Origin: an uncultured Mesonia sp.
GTDB taxonomy: Bacteria > Bacteroidota > Bacteroidia > Flavobacteriales > Flavobacteriaceae
NCBI GenBank assembly: GCA_947494545.1
Contig: CANLVH010000002.1
Span: forward strand, 1-64,000
DNA length: 64,000 nucleotides
Direction: 5' to 3'
Under the pieces are notes generated by a model. It was not told the origin of the DNA, did not search any database, and worked only from the letters and a program-made list of their open reading frames with translations. The position numbers and the translations under genes are program-made. Positions 15,377-24,231 of the stretch are shown one piece after another. Position 1 is the first letter of the stretch. Every line of letters starts with the position of its first letter.

Positions 15377-17434
15377 ATGAATAAATTTATCAACGAGATT
15401 TACAAAAACCAAGCGCTTATATATAAAGTGCTGTTATATATTTTAACCACGGTGGTTATTGTTTATATGTTTCCTAAAGGAAGTAAATTTAAGTACGATA
15501 TTTCTAAAGGAAAACCCTGGCAATACGAAAATCTTTATGCGCCTTTTGATTTTGCCATTTTAAAGTCTAAAGAAGAAATAGCAGAAGAAAAAAGTGAAAT
15601 AAGAAAAAACCATACACCTTATTATAATTACGACCAAAGCATTCCGCAAAGCATAGAAAAAAACTTGCCTTCTCAAATTCGTGCGGTTTTTAACGACAGT
15701 GTTTTACAAAAAAACAACAAAGCCATTACTAGTTTTGTAGATCTTACTTTAGAAGAAATCTATAAAAACGGAGTTTTGCTAGAGATCAATCCGTTTGACG
15801 AAGATAGATATGTTTACCTTAAAAAAGGAAACGAGGTAGAGGAAGTGGTTTACAAGAATATTTTAAAGCAAGATGAGCTGGGAGACTTTATAGAAAATAG
15901 AGTAGAGGAAGCCAAACTAAAAGAGTTTGAACGCTCTATAAAAGAATTGTTTTTTGAAATTATAGAACCCAATGTAAAACTTAACGAAACGCTTACCCAA
16001 AAAGATTTACAATCTAAACTAGATGCTATTTCTTATACCCGAGGCAGCGTAAGCCAAGGCACTAAAATTATAGCAAAAGGCGAAGTTGTAGAAGGCAATA
16101 AACTAAGTATTTTAAAATCTTTAAAATCTGAATACGAGTCTAAAGTATGGACGGCCAACAGTTATTATGTAGTGGTAGTTGGCTATGTATTGTTGGTTTC
16201 TTTGGCTTTATTAATGTTGTTTTTATTTATAAAACAATACCGTCCGCTTATTTTTGATAATAATACCAAAGTTACTTTTGTATTTTTTAATGTTTTATTA
16301 GCGGTTTTACTTACCACCGCAGTAATGCGCTTAAATGTAAGTTATGTATACGTTGTGCCACTGTGTATTTTACCGTTAACCTTAAAAGCTTTTTTTGATT
16401 CGCGTTTGGGCTTATTTACGCACGTTATTACGGTACTTATTTTAGGTTTTATTGTTCCTAATAGTTATGAGTATATGTTTTTACAAATAATAGCCGGTAT
16501 TGTAACTATTTTAACCACTTCAGAACTTTACAAACGCGCTAATTTATTTATTTCTGTAGGACAGATAACCGCAGTTTATATTTTTGCCTACTTTTCGTTT
16601 ACCATAATTCAGGAAGGCAATATGAACGATATTAGTTACGAAACTTTTGTAATGTTCTTATTGGGTGGCGTGGCTTTATTATTTGTGCAACCGCTTATTT
16701 ATGCTTACGAAAAAGTTTTTGGTTTGGTTTCAGATATGTCGCTTTTAGAACTTTCGGACACCAATACTAAATTATTAAAAGAGTTATCTAATATGGCTCC
16801 GGGTACTTTTCACCACAGTTTAAATGTTGCCAATCTTGCCGAAGCAGCCGCAAACGAAGTTGGCGCCAATGCAATGTTGGTTAGGGTGGGAGCTTTGTAC
16901 CACGATATTGGCAAAATGTCTAATCCTACTTACTTTACGGAAAACCAAACCACTTCCGTAAATCCGCATGACGAATTAGAACCACGAGAAAGTGCAGAAA
17001 TTATTATAAACCACGTAATTCATGGTATAGAAATAGCCAAAAAGAACAACTTGCCGGATAGAATAATAGATTTTATCCGAACGCACCACGGTACTAGCAT
17101 TGTTTATTATTTTTATAAAAAACAACAAGAAATAGCAGAAGAAACCGGCAAAGAAGTAGACAAAAGCAGGTTTCAATATCCCGGCCCCGAACCATTTAGC
17201 CAAGAAACCGCGATTTTAATGATGAGCGATAGCGTAGAAGCCGCCAGCAAAAGTTTAAAAGAGCCCAACGCCCAAATTATAGACGAGTTTGTAGAAAAAA
17301 TAATCAACAAACAAATGGAGGAGGGGCAATTTTTAAACGCCGATATTACCTTTAAGGAAATACAAGTAATTAAAAAGGTTTTAAAACGAAAGTTGAAAAA
17401 CATTTACCATTTACGAATTGAATATCCCGAGTAA
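15377..17434 (+). CDS. 7TM-HD family phosphodiesterase (PgpH/YqfF-like)
   Basis: The 685-aa membrane protein has one N-terminal helix (about 16-34), an extracellular 7TMR-HDED-type region (about 50-255), about seven helices (265-450) and a cytoplasmic HD domain (about 470-640). The HD signature is FHHSLNVANLAEAAA near residue 478, followed by LYHDIGK near 508, which are metal ligands. HIGIEIAK-like and RTHHGT motifs follow. Characterised relatives (Listeria PgpH) hydrolyse cyclic di-AMP to pApA, so this is probably the cell's c-di-AMP phosphodiesterase. The next gene starts 2 nt after its stop codon, which suggests an operon with the DUF72 and NUDIX genes. Confidence 0.88.
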   Translation: MNKFINEIYKNQALIYKVLLYILTTVVIVYMFPKGSKFKYDISKGKPWQYENLYAPFDFAILKSKEEIAEEKSEIRKNHTPYYNYDQSIPQSIEKNLPSQIRAVFNDSVLQKNNKAITSFVDLTLEEIYKNGVLLEINPFDEDRYVYLKKGNEVEEVVYKNILKQDELGDFIENRVEEAKLKEFERSIKELFFEIIEPNVKLNETLTQKDLQSKLDAISYTRGSVSQGTKIIAKGEVVEGNKLSILKSLKSEYESKVWTANSYYVVVVGYVLLVSLALLMLFLFIKQYRPLIFDNNTKVTFVFFNVLLAVLLTTAVMRLNVSYVYVVPLCILPLTLKAFFDSRLGLFTHVITVLILGFIVPNSYEYMFLQIIAGIVTILTTSELYKRANLFISVGQITAVYIFAYFSFTIIQEGNMNDISYETFVMFLLGGVALLFVQPLIYAYEKVFGLVSDMSLLELSDTNTKLLKELSNMAPGTFHHSLNVANLAEAAANEVGANAMLVRVGALYHDIGKMSNPTYFTENQTTSVNPHDELEPRESAEIIINHVIHGIEIAKKNNLPDRIIDFIRTHHGTSIVYYFYKKQQEIAEETGKEVDKSRFQYPGPEPFSQETAILMMSDSVEAASKSLKEPNAQIIDEFVEKIINKQMEEGQFLNADITFKEIQVIKKVLKRKLKNIYHLRIEYPE

Positions 17435-17436
17435 TT

Positions 17437-18306
17437 ATGAAGTTTGGAAAAGTAAAAAATCCCGCAGAAATTGACTTTAACCTACCTAAAGACCACAAGC
17501 AAACAACGCAGGTTTTAACCGAAAATAAAGATGGTTTACAAGAAGTTTATGTGGGCTGTGCAAAATGGAATAGGAAAGATTTAAAAAATTTCTATCCGCG
17601 TGGTACCAAAGACGAGTTGAGTTATTATTCTACGCAATTTAACAGTATAGAGCTCAACGCTTCTTTTTACCGAATGTTTCCCGAAGAGCAATTTATTAGC
17701 TGGTACGAAAAAGCAGCAGAAGGATTCAAATTTTTCCCAAAAGTACCACGTTTAATTAGCCATACCAAACGCTTGGTAAATACAGACGATTTGGTTACAG
17801 ATTTTACCGCTAATTTACTTCCGTTAAAGGAAAAATTAGGAATGGTCTTTTTGCAAATGCCAGAAAATTTTAATCCTAAGCATATAGATAGGTTGCCCCT
17901 ATTTTTTGAAACTTGGCCAAAAGAAATTCCGTTAGCCATAGAGTTGCGTCATACAGATTGGCATACAAATCAAGAAATAAGTAACAGGCTAAACAACATT
18001 TTACAAGATTATACTATTGCCAGTATAATAACAGATAGCGCCGGGCGGCGAGATTTGTTGCATATGCGTTTAAGCACTCCAACGGCTTTTATACGCTATA
18101 ATGGCGCCAACCATGCAACAGATTATTCTCGCTTAGACGATTGGATAGAGCGCATAAAAAAATGGGAAAAAGAAGGTCTTAAAAATCTTTACTTTTTTGT
18201 ACATCAAAATGTAGAAAAAGAGTCGCCGCTACTTAGCGCTTACTTTACGGAAAAATTAAACGAAGCCTTAAATTTAGATTTAAAACTGCCAAAAACTTTG
18301 TTATGA
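17437..18306 (+). CDS. DUF72 domain protein
   Basis: The 289-aa protein carries the DUF72 (YecE) signature. This includes YVGCAKWNRKDLKNFYP near residue 40, then LNASFYRMFPEEQF, FKFFPKVPRLISH and LAIELRHTDW. The fold is a TIM barrel of unknown activity, thought to be nucleic-acid related. Translation is probably coupled: it starts 2 nt after the preceding stop and overlaps the NUDIX gene by 4 nt (ATGA). Confidence 0.88.
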   Translation: MKFGKVKNPAEIDFNLPKDHKQTTQVLTENKDGLQEVYVGCAKWNRKDLKNFYPRGTKDELSYYSTQFNSIELNASFYRMFPEEQFISWYEKAAEGFKFFPKVPRLISHTKRLVNTDDLVTDFTANLLPLKEKLGMVFLQMPENFNPKHIDRLPLFFETWPKEIPLAIELRHTDWHTNQEISNRLNNILQDYTIASIITDSAGRRDLLHMRLSTPTAFIRYNGANHATDYSRLDDWIERIKKWEKEGLKNLYFFVHQNVEKESPLLSAYFTEKLNEALNLDLKLPKTLL

Positions 18307-18725
18307 AACAAGAAATTTCCATAACCACAGATGCTGTTATTTTTACCGAAGTAGAAGAGCAAACCTTTATTTTACTGATAAAAAGAGGCAATGATCCATT
18401 CAAAAACCAATGGGCTTTGCCGGGAGGTTTTGTAGAAGAAAAAGAACTTTTACACGAAGCTTGCCTTAGAGAGTTAGAAGAAGAAACCGGTATAAAAGCT
18501 AAAAATTTATCTAAAATAGGAGTTTACGATGGTATAAATCGCGATCCGCGAGGTAGAACGTTGTCTATCGCTTTTGGCGGAATTTTACAAAACAAGCCCA
18601 AACCAAAAGGAGCAGATGACGCCGCAGAAGCACATTGGATAAAATTACCAATAGAAGAAGATTTAGCTTTTGATCACGCTCAAATTATAAAAGATGCTAT
18701 AAATAAATTGGCAATTAAACTATAA
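18303..18725 (+). CDS. NUDIX hydrolase
   Basis: This 140-aa protein has a complete Nudix box: GGFVEEKE, then about seven residues, then RELEEETGI. The glutamates bind divalent metal for pyrophosphate cleavage of a nucleoside-diphosphate-X substrate. The length and the WALPGGFVEEKE context resemble ADP-ribose or NrtR-like NUDIX domains, but no DNA-binding extension is present. The ATG overlaps the DUF72 stop by 4 nt. Confidence 0.9.
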   Translation: MKQEISITTDAVIFTEVEEQTFILLIKRGNDPFKNQWALPGGFVEEKELLHEACLRELEEETGIKAKNLSKIGVYDGINRDPRGRTLSIAFGGILQNKPKPKGADDAAEAHWIKLPIEEDLAFDHAQIIKDAINKLAIKL

Positions 18726-18748
18726 GGCTTTTTTATAGTAAAAATCCT

Positions 18749-18758
18749 TTCCGTAAAG
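18749..18758 (+). repeat. TTCCGTAAAG motif, intergenic copy
   Basis: Exact copy of the dispersed 10-mer, between the NUDIX and thioesterase genes. Confidence 0.8.
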
Positions 18759-18788
18759 AAAATAGGCTTATCTTAAAAATAAAAAATT

Positions 18789-19190
18789 ATGAAATTTCAT
18801 ACAAGAAAATGGGTAAAACCCGGAGATTTGAATCCAAATGGTACTTTGTTTGGTGGTAAATTATTGGCTTGGATAGACGAAGAAGCCGCTCTTTATACCG
18901 TGGTACAATTAGAAAACCGCAAAACGGTAACCGCTTATATGAGTGAGATTAGTTTTACGGCATCTGCAAAACAAGGAGATATTGTAGAAATAGGAATGGA
19001 TGTAGTTAAATTTGGAAAAAGCTCCATAACCTTAACTTGTCAAGTGCGCAATATGATGACGCGCGAGACCATACTTACCGTAGACAAGATAATTATGGTA
19101 AATTTAGATAAAAACGGTAAACCAACTCCACATGGCAAAACCCAAAAAGAGTTTGTTAAAGACCGACTAAAATCTAGCGCAGAAGATTAA
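18789..19190 (+). CDS. Acyl-CoA thioesterase (hotdog fold)
   Basis: The 133-aa hotdog protein resembles YciA/BFIT-type thioesterases. It opens RKWVKPGDLNPNGTLFGG with ALAWIDEEAA-like residues, including the conserved Asn and Asp that act in catalysis, and later EISFTASAKQGD. It should hydrolyse acyl-CoA thioesters in the cytoplasm. Chain-length preference cannot be read. Its stop overlaps the convergent DUF3817 gene by 4 nt. Confidence 0.88.
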   Translation: MKFHTRKWVKPGDLNPNGTLFGGKLLAWIDEEAALYTVVQLENRKTVTAYMSEISFTASAKQGDIVEIGMDVVKFGKSSITLTCQVRNMMTRETILTVDKIIMVNLDKNGKPTPHGKTQKEFVKDRLKSSAED

Positions 19191-19474
19191 GATTTTGGCA
19201 AATATTTACGCTCAATATAAAATGGACCTAATGGCAGCACAGAACATAAAACGCTTATAACTAGCATTTTAAAAGTCCAGTTTAGTTTTTCGTACATCCA
19301 ATAAGCGCCAAAAACATATAACACAAATAAAATACCGTGCGCCATTCCTACAATTCTCACCATTTCTGGTTGGTCAAAAGCGTATTTTAAGGGCATAGCA
19401 ATAAGTAGTAATACCAAAAACGAGATGGCTTCTAAGGTGCTGACAGCTTTAAAAATTTTAACCGACTTATCCAT
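19187..19474 (-). CDS. DUF3817 membrane protein
   Basis: The 95-aa protein has three hydrophobic helices and the DUF3817 pattern: IFKAVSTLEAISFLVLL near the N-terminus, then RIVGMAHGILFVLYV. Family members are integral membrane proteins of unknown function, sometimes found as a domain of transporters. It is convergent with the thioesterase gene. Confidence 0.85.
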   Translation of the reverse strand: MDKSVKIFKAVSTLEAISFLVLLLIAMPLKYAFDQPEMVRIVGMAHGILFVLYVFGAYWMYEKLNWTFKMLVISVLCSVLPLGPFYIERKYLPKS

Positions 19475-19586
19475 TTTTTAAATTTTTGACAAAGATACTT
19501 ATTAAAAACATGTTAGCAGATTAAATTCTTTATTTTAAGCTGTTAATATTTATAAAAAGCATTTCCTATTAAATAGAAAACTTTAG

Positions 19587-19594
19587 TAGATTTG
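19587..19594 (+). promoter_or_regulatory. -7 box of galE
   Basis: TAGATTTG fits the Bacteroidota -7 consensus TAnnTTTG and lies 17 nt before the galE ATG. Confidence 0.45.
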
Positions 19595-19611
19595 ACACAA
19601 ATAATAAAGCA

Positions 19612-20628
19612 ATGAAAATTTTGGTAACCGGCGGACTTGGTTTTATTGGTTCGCACACGGTGGTAAGCCTTTTAGAAGAAGGTTTTGAAGTAATAATTAT
19701 AGACAATCTATCTAACTCGAGTATTTCTGTTTTGCAGGGAATTACCAGCATAACCGATAAATCGCCAAAATTTTATAAGCTGGATTTGCGCGATAAGTAC
19801 GAAGTATCAGATTTTTTTGATGAAAATCCCGATATTGCAGGTATAATTCATTTTGCGGCGTCTAAAGCAGTAGGAGAAAGTGTAGAAAAACCATTGCTAT
19901 ACTACGAAAACAATTTAAATACATTAGTGCATTTGTTGCAAGAAATGCGCCGTAGAAATATAGAAAATTTCATCTTTAGTTCATCTTGCACGGTTTACGG
20001 TCAAGCCGATAATTTACCAATTACAGAAAAAGCGCCTAAAAAACCGGCAGAATCGCCATACGGCAATACCAAGCAAATAGGCGAAGAAATTATACAAGAC
20101 TTTATAAAAAGCGAAACAGCTTTTAAAGCAATTTGCTTACGTTATTTTAATCCGATAGGTGCGCACCCAAGTGCAAAAATAGGAGAGTTGCCAATTGGTG
20201 TGCCGCAAAATCTTGTGCCTTACATAACCCAAACTGCAGCCGGCAAAAGAGAAGAATTATCTGTATTTGGCAACGATTATAATACAGAAGACGGCACTTG
20301 CATTCGGGATTACATTCATGTTGTAGATTTGGCCAACGCGCACGTAATTGCCCTGCAACGACTTATAGAAAACAAAAACAAAACCGCTTACGAAATTTTT
20401 AACCTTGGTACCGGCAAAGGCAACTCGGTTTTAGAAGTTATACAAACCTTTGAAAAAGCAACCAATCAAAAATTACCGTATAAAATTGTTGGCAGAAGAG
20501 AAGGCGATGTGGTTGCCGCTTATGCAGACACGGTAAAAGCCAATACAGAATTGCAATGGAAAGCTAAATACACTTTAGAAGAAGCTTTAGCCAGCGCCTG
20601 GAAATGGCAGCAAAAACAAGATGATTAG
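19612..20628 (+). CDS. galE: UDP-glucose 4-epimerase
   Basis: The 338-aa enzyme interconverts UDP-glucose and UDP-galactose in the cytoplasm, feeding galactose use and surface glycans. The NAD-binding motif GGLGFIG (7-13) begins an extended SDR fold. The active-site YGNTK lies near residue 150, with SSSCTVYG before it. RYFNPIGAHPS and GTCIRDYIHVVDLA are diagnostic of GalE. No sugar genes flank it. It converges on the small membrane gene, whose stop codon overlaps the galE stop. Confidence 0.93.
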   Translation: MKILVTGGLGFIGSHTVVSLLEEGFEVIIIDNLSNSSISVLQGITSITDKSPKFYKLDLRDKYEVSDFFDENPDIAGIIHFAASKAVGESVEKPLLYYENNLNTLVHLLQEMRRRNIENFIFSSSCTVYGQADNLPITEKAPKKPAESPYGNTKQIGEEIIQDFIKSETAFKAICLRYFNPIGAHPSAKIGELPIGVPQNLVPYITQTAAGKREELSVFGNDYNTEDGTCIRDYIHVVDLANAHVIALQRLIENKNKTAYEIFNLGTGKGNSVLEVIQTFEKATNQKLPYKIVGRREGDVVAAYADTVKANTELQWKAKYTLEEALASAWKWQQKQDD

Positions 20629-20780
20629 CGACTGTTAACGTATAGAGCGTGAATAACACCCGGTATCCAGAAAATAAGGCTAAGAATCAAATTGATTAAA
20701 AAATCTTTTCCCAAACCTTTTTCTAAAAAAACCGCTAGGGGTGGTAAAATAACGCTAAGAATAATAGTAAGTATTGACAT
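20625..20780 (-). CDS. YqaE/Pmp3 family small membrane protein
   Basis: A 51-codon frame encodes two hydrophobic helices. It carries the family signature PPLAVFLEKGLGKDFLINL followed by WIPGVIHALYV, which matches YqaE/Pmp3 (UPF0057) proteins. These are tiny stress-linked inner-membrane proteins affecting ion homeostasis. The length is normal for the family. Its stop overlaps the convergent galE stop by 4 nt. Confidence 0.92.
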   Translation of the reverse strand: MSILTIILSVILPPLAVFLEKGLGKDFLINLILSLIFWIPGVIHALYVNSR

Positions 20781-20951
20781 AGTTTCAAATTTTTTATAAA
20801 ATTAAAAATTACTTATACGGCAAGTAACTATTTAACAAAATTAAAACGCTTTCTTTGGTTGCTTAATTCAAAGGTCTGTTTTTACAATACGAAAAATATG
20901 TTACAAATTTCTGCTAAGCCTTTCGGCGGAAATTTTAGGCAAATTGAAAAA

Positions 20952-20961
20952 TTCCGTAAAG
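20952..20961 (+). repeat. TTCCGTAAAG motif, intergenic copy
   Basis: Exact copy of the dispersed 10-mer in the gap between the YqaE-like gene and the 132-aa gene. Confidence 0.8.
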
Positions 20962-21006
20962 AAAAAAATAAGTATTATATTAAGTAGGAAAGAGAATAGT
21001 ACAAAT

Positions 21007-21057
21007 AAAAAAGTGTTTTTGAGAAACCTTTTAATAGTTTCTGCAAAAACACTTTTT
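21007..21057 (-). terminator. Long hairpin terminator
   Basis: A 13-14 bp stem (about 21007-21021 with 21043-21057) is extended by an inner AGAAAC/GTTTCT stem, with A/T tracts on both sides. It lies just after the stop codon of the minus-strand gene at 21072 and can act in both directions. Confidence 0.75.
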
Positions 21058-21071
21058 CTGAAAAAAAATAA

Positions 21072-21470
21072 TTAGTTTTCTTCTGCGTATTCTATTAGTG
21101 CTGCATTAAATTCTCGTATCTCTTCAATGTTTCGACGGTTTTCGCTGTCTTTGATTAACGAAAGTAAATAACTTAAGCTTTCTTCGGGAGTAGAAGTGGT
21201 GGTTTCGGGTGCTGTCTCAATTTCTATATCTTCTTCCAGATCTTCTTCTGCAATGGGATCGTCTTCCGGAATAGGAATATAAAAACTATCGTAGGCTTCT
21301 ACGTGCTCAAAAGTAAGACGAATGGCTTTAGCAATAACCGGCCGCTTTTCTTCTACCGCGTAAGGGCGTAGCTTTTTGAGGTCGTCTACTAACGTGTTGG
21401 TAATAATCCCGGCGTGATCTAAATCGTCTAGGATTTTTTTAATTAATTTTTGGGCTTTCGAATTATTCAA
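21072..21470 (-). CDS. Conserved-looking acidic protein, unknown function
   Basis: The 132-aa soluble protein has a helical N-terminal half (KLIKKILDDLDHAGIITNTL, then DLKKLRPYAVEE). A very acidic linker follows at about 73-95 (EEDLEEDIEIE), and the C-terminus is helical. There is no signal peptide or membrane segment. It stands alone with its own terminator. I do not recognise the family. Confidence 0.65.
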   Translation of the reverse strand: MNNSKAQKLIKKILDDLDHAGIITNTLVDDLKKLRPYAVEEKRPVIAKAIRLTFEHVEAYDSFYIPIPEDDPIAEEDLEEDIEIETAPETTTSTPEESLSYLLSLIKDSENRRNIEEIREFNAALIEYAEEN

Positions 21471-21684
21471 AATGGTTTGTTTTTTGCATTACGAATTACA
21501 AAAATAAGAGAAGAATTTTTCATACACCCTACAATTTTTAAAAAGCTTGTAAGATTTAGCTAATTATTGCCAAAGGCTAGGTTTTAATATAAACTTAAGC
21601 TATTTTAAGTAGCTGTAAATAAGCTGATTGGTTTTATATTTTGGAATAAAGCTCAAATAATTTCAGAAAACCTATAAAACTGCT

Positions 21685-21692
21685 TAATTTTG
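21685..21692 (+). promoter_or_regulatory. -7 box of the helicase gene
   Basis: TAATTTTG matches TAnnTTTG and lies 43 nt upstream of the ATG. A purine-rich AAGGAG stretch at about 21721-21726 is an unusually good ribosome-binding site for this phylum. Confidence 0.4.
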
Positions 21693-21735
21693 CAGGATTT
21701 TAAAATTCAAAAAAAGGACGAAGGAGACAAAATTT

Positions 21736-23238
21736 ATGGCTGAAAAAGTTGTTGAAAAAGAATTATACGATTACCAGGAAAAAGATTTAAAGAAGATTTT
21801 TCATTACCTCAATGAAGCCCCAGACGATTATAATTTACTTTATCAATTGCCTACCGGTGGCGGTAAAACAGTGGTTTTTTCTGAAATAGTTAGACGCTAT
21901 ATCGAGCAAACCAACAAAAAGGTGGTAATTTTAACCCACCGTATTGAGCTTTGTAAGCAAACTTCTAAAATGCTGAAAGGTTTTGGCGTACGCAACAAAA
22001 TTATTAACAGTAAAGTAAAAGAGCTGCCGGACCAAGACGATTACCAATGCTTTGTGGCAATGGTAGAGACGTTAAACAACCGTTTAAACGACGAGAAGCT
22101 AGAGGTTTCTAACGTTGGCTTGGTTATTATTGACGAAGCGCATTATAACTCATTTACCAAGTTATTTAAGTATTTTGAAAAATCGTTTATCTTAGGCGTT
22201 ACTGCCACGCCTTTAAGTTCTAACATAAAACTCCCAATGAAAGACAATTATAAAGAATTAATTGTTGGAGACTCTATACCATCACTTATTCAAAAAGGTT
22301 TTTTGGCACGGGCCAATACCTTTAGTTACGATGTTGGTTTAGGTACTTTGCAAGTAGGTATAAATGGTGATTATACGGTAAAATCTTCTGAAGATTTGTA
22401 TACCAATATGGCGATGCAAGAAAAATTGGTACAGGCTTACGAAGAACGTTGTAAAGGAAAGAAAACCTTAATTTTTAACAACGGGATAAATACCTCTTGG
22501 TATGTTTACCAGACCTTTAGAGATGCCGGTTACGAGATAAAACATTTAGATAATACCCATAGTAAAAAAGAGCGAAAAGCTATTTTAAAATGGTTTAGAG
22601 AAAAGCCAGATGCTATTTTAACTTCGGTAAGTATTTTAACCACCGGTTTTGATGAGCCTAGTGTAGAAAATATAATCTTAAATCGTGCTACTAAATCGCT
22701 TACCTTATATTACCAAATGATTGGTAGAGGAAGTAGAAAGCTTGAAAACAAAGACACCTTTAACGTAATAGATTTAGGGAATAATGCTGCACGTTTTGGT
22801 ATGTGGGACGCGCCGGTAGATTGGCAATTAATCTTTAAAAACCCCGATTATTTCTTAGAAAATATTACCAGTGACGAAGAGATAGAGCGGGAGTTTAAAT
22901 ACGTTATGCCAGACGAAACCCGCGAAATGTTTAGCAACTCAGATAATATTGATTTTGATATTAAAGCTGAATACAAAAAAACAGTAGATAACGGCGAAAA
23001 GTCTAAAAAAGTGCTTGAAAAATCTATAGAGCAACACGCCCAAATGTGTCATGAAAATAGCGAAGATGTCTTTGATGCAAGAATATTGGCTCGTGAATTG
23101 AACGACGATATTAAAGACCGTGTAAAGCGCTATTCTCGCTGTATTATAAATAATACAAAAAACTACAGAGATTGGCTATTTGAAGATTATACGCGTAAAC
23201 TACGAAGTAGAATTAATGAAATGTTTAGAGAAGAATAA
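21736..23238 (+). CDS. DEAD/DEAH-box SF2 helicase
   Basis: The 500-aa helicase has two RecA-like lobes. Motif I is LPTGGGKT (38-45), motif II is DEAH (near 135) and motif III is GVTATP. In the second lobe, TTGFDEPSVENIIL, then YYQMIGRGSRK (motif VI, arginine finger). The layout resembles SF2 proteins related to RecG/UvrB-type ResIII helicases and YprA/SSL2-like proteins. A charged C-terminal tail of about 120 residues is of unknown function. It stands alone with its own promoter and terminator. The substrate (DNA or RNA) cannot be decided. Confidence 0.85.
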   Translation: MAEKVVEKELYDYQEKDLKKIFHYLNEAPDDYNLLYQLPTGGGKTVVFSEIVRRYIEQTNKKVVILTHRIELCKQTSKMLKGFGVRNKIINSKVKELPDQDDYQCFVAMVETLNNRLNDEKLEVSNVGLVIIDEAHYNSFTKLFKYFEKSFILGVTATPLSSNIKLPMKDNYKELIVGDSIPSLIQKGFLARANTFSYDVGLGTLQVGINGDYTVKSSEDLYTNMAMQEKLVQAYEERCKGKKTLIFNNGINTSWYVYQTFRDAGYEIKHLDNTHSKKERKAILKWFREKPDAILTSVSILTTGFDEPSVENIILNRATKSLTLYYQMIGRGSRKLENKDTFNVIDLGNNAARFGMWDAPVDWQLIFKNPDYFLENITSDEEIEREFKYVMPDETREMFSNSDNIDFDIKAEYKKTVDNGEKSKKVLEKSIEQHAQMCHENSEDVFDARILARELNDDIKDRVKRYSRCIINNTKNYRDWLFEDYTRKLRSRINEMFREE

Positions 23239-23249
23239 ACCTTTAAGCA

Positions 23250-23259
23250 TTCCGTAAAG
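23250..23259 (+). repeat. TTCCGTAAAG motif, intergenic copy
   Basis: Exact copy of the 10-mer between the helicase stop codon and its terminator. Confidence 0.8.
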
Positions 23260-23264
23260 CCTAG

Positions 23265-23300
23265 AAATGCTGTTTAAAATATTTAAGCAGCATTTTTTTT
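23265..23300 (+). terminator. Terminator of the helicase gene
   Basis: An AATGCTG/CAGCATT stem with an extra AT pairing closes on a short loop and runs into eight Ts. Confidence 0.8.
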
Positions 23301-23492
23301 ATTGAAAAAAGAGTATGGTATTACAAATATAACATAGCTTTTAAGTAGGTGAATTTTCTTTTTATTGAAATAAACTTCTAATTTTAACAGTACAAAAAAC
23401 TGTTAAAATAGTTTTAAATTAATCAAAAATGGTTTTTTCTTTTTATGTTGGTCATATAACTAACAGTTTAGTTTACTTGAGATTTTTAAATT

Positions 23493-24223
23493 ATGAAAAA
23501 CTTAATTTTATTGATTTTAGCGTTTCAAACATTTGTCACTTATTCTCAAAGTGGTATTATTTATTACACAGCTCAAATGAATCTCCAGCATAAAAAAGAT
23601 TTTATAAAAGATGTAAAAAATGACGAAGATGTTAGTATGAGTGTTAAACAGCAAGTGATTAATCTTTATCAAAATACAGAACCAGATTATTACGAATTAC
23701 ATTTTAACAATAACAAATCTTATTATTTTAAAGATAAAGCATTAAAAAAAGAAAATTCCTATAGTATGGGAAGTAAAGCGGGTAACAGTCCATTTTATAC
23801 CAATACAAAATCTGGTAATATTGCTGAAGATAGTAGAATTTTTAATTTTGTTTCTTACGAGCCGTTAAGCTGGAAAATCACTAATACCCGTAAAAAAATA
23901 GGAAAAATAGAATGCTTAAAAGCTACTGCAACAGAAACACTATATAGTAGACAAGGACATTACTACGATAGGGAAATTATAGCCTGGTTTGCACCCGAAA
24001 TCAAATCCCAGTAAAATTTGGTCCCAAAAATTATAGCGGTCTACCGGGTTTAGTTTTGGAAGTAGCACGAAAAGAATATACTATTACGGTTAGCAAAATA
24101 AACTTGAATCCAGATAAAAACAAATTAAAAATAGAAACAGTTGAAGAAGGGGATAAGGTAATTACATTAGAGGAGAGAAATGATAGAATTGCCGAAATGA
24201 TGAAAGACCGTAACAAAAATTAA
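23493..24223 (+). pseudogene. GLPGLI family protein broken by a 5-bp tandem duplication
   Basis: A signal peptide (to TYSQ, residue 19) leads into a periplasmic or secreted domain that stops at 24014 (173 aa). The bases AAATC occur twice in tandem at 23998-24007. Removing one copy restores the frame to read APEIPVKFGPKNYSGLPG, which is the family-defining GLPG motif, and the frame stays open to 24223 (about 242 aa). The lesion therefore deletes the C-terminal third, including the signature. GLPGLI proteins (TIGR01200) are Bacteroidota secreted proteins of unknown function, usually beside an outer-membrane receptor, as here. Confidence 0.85.
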
Positions 24224-24231
24224 TTTTGCAT

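Noticed and set aside
15377..17434. Frameshift or truncation in the HD phosphodiesterase
   Set aside because: All domains are present and the frame is continuous. Length fits PgpH relatives.
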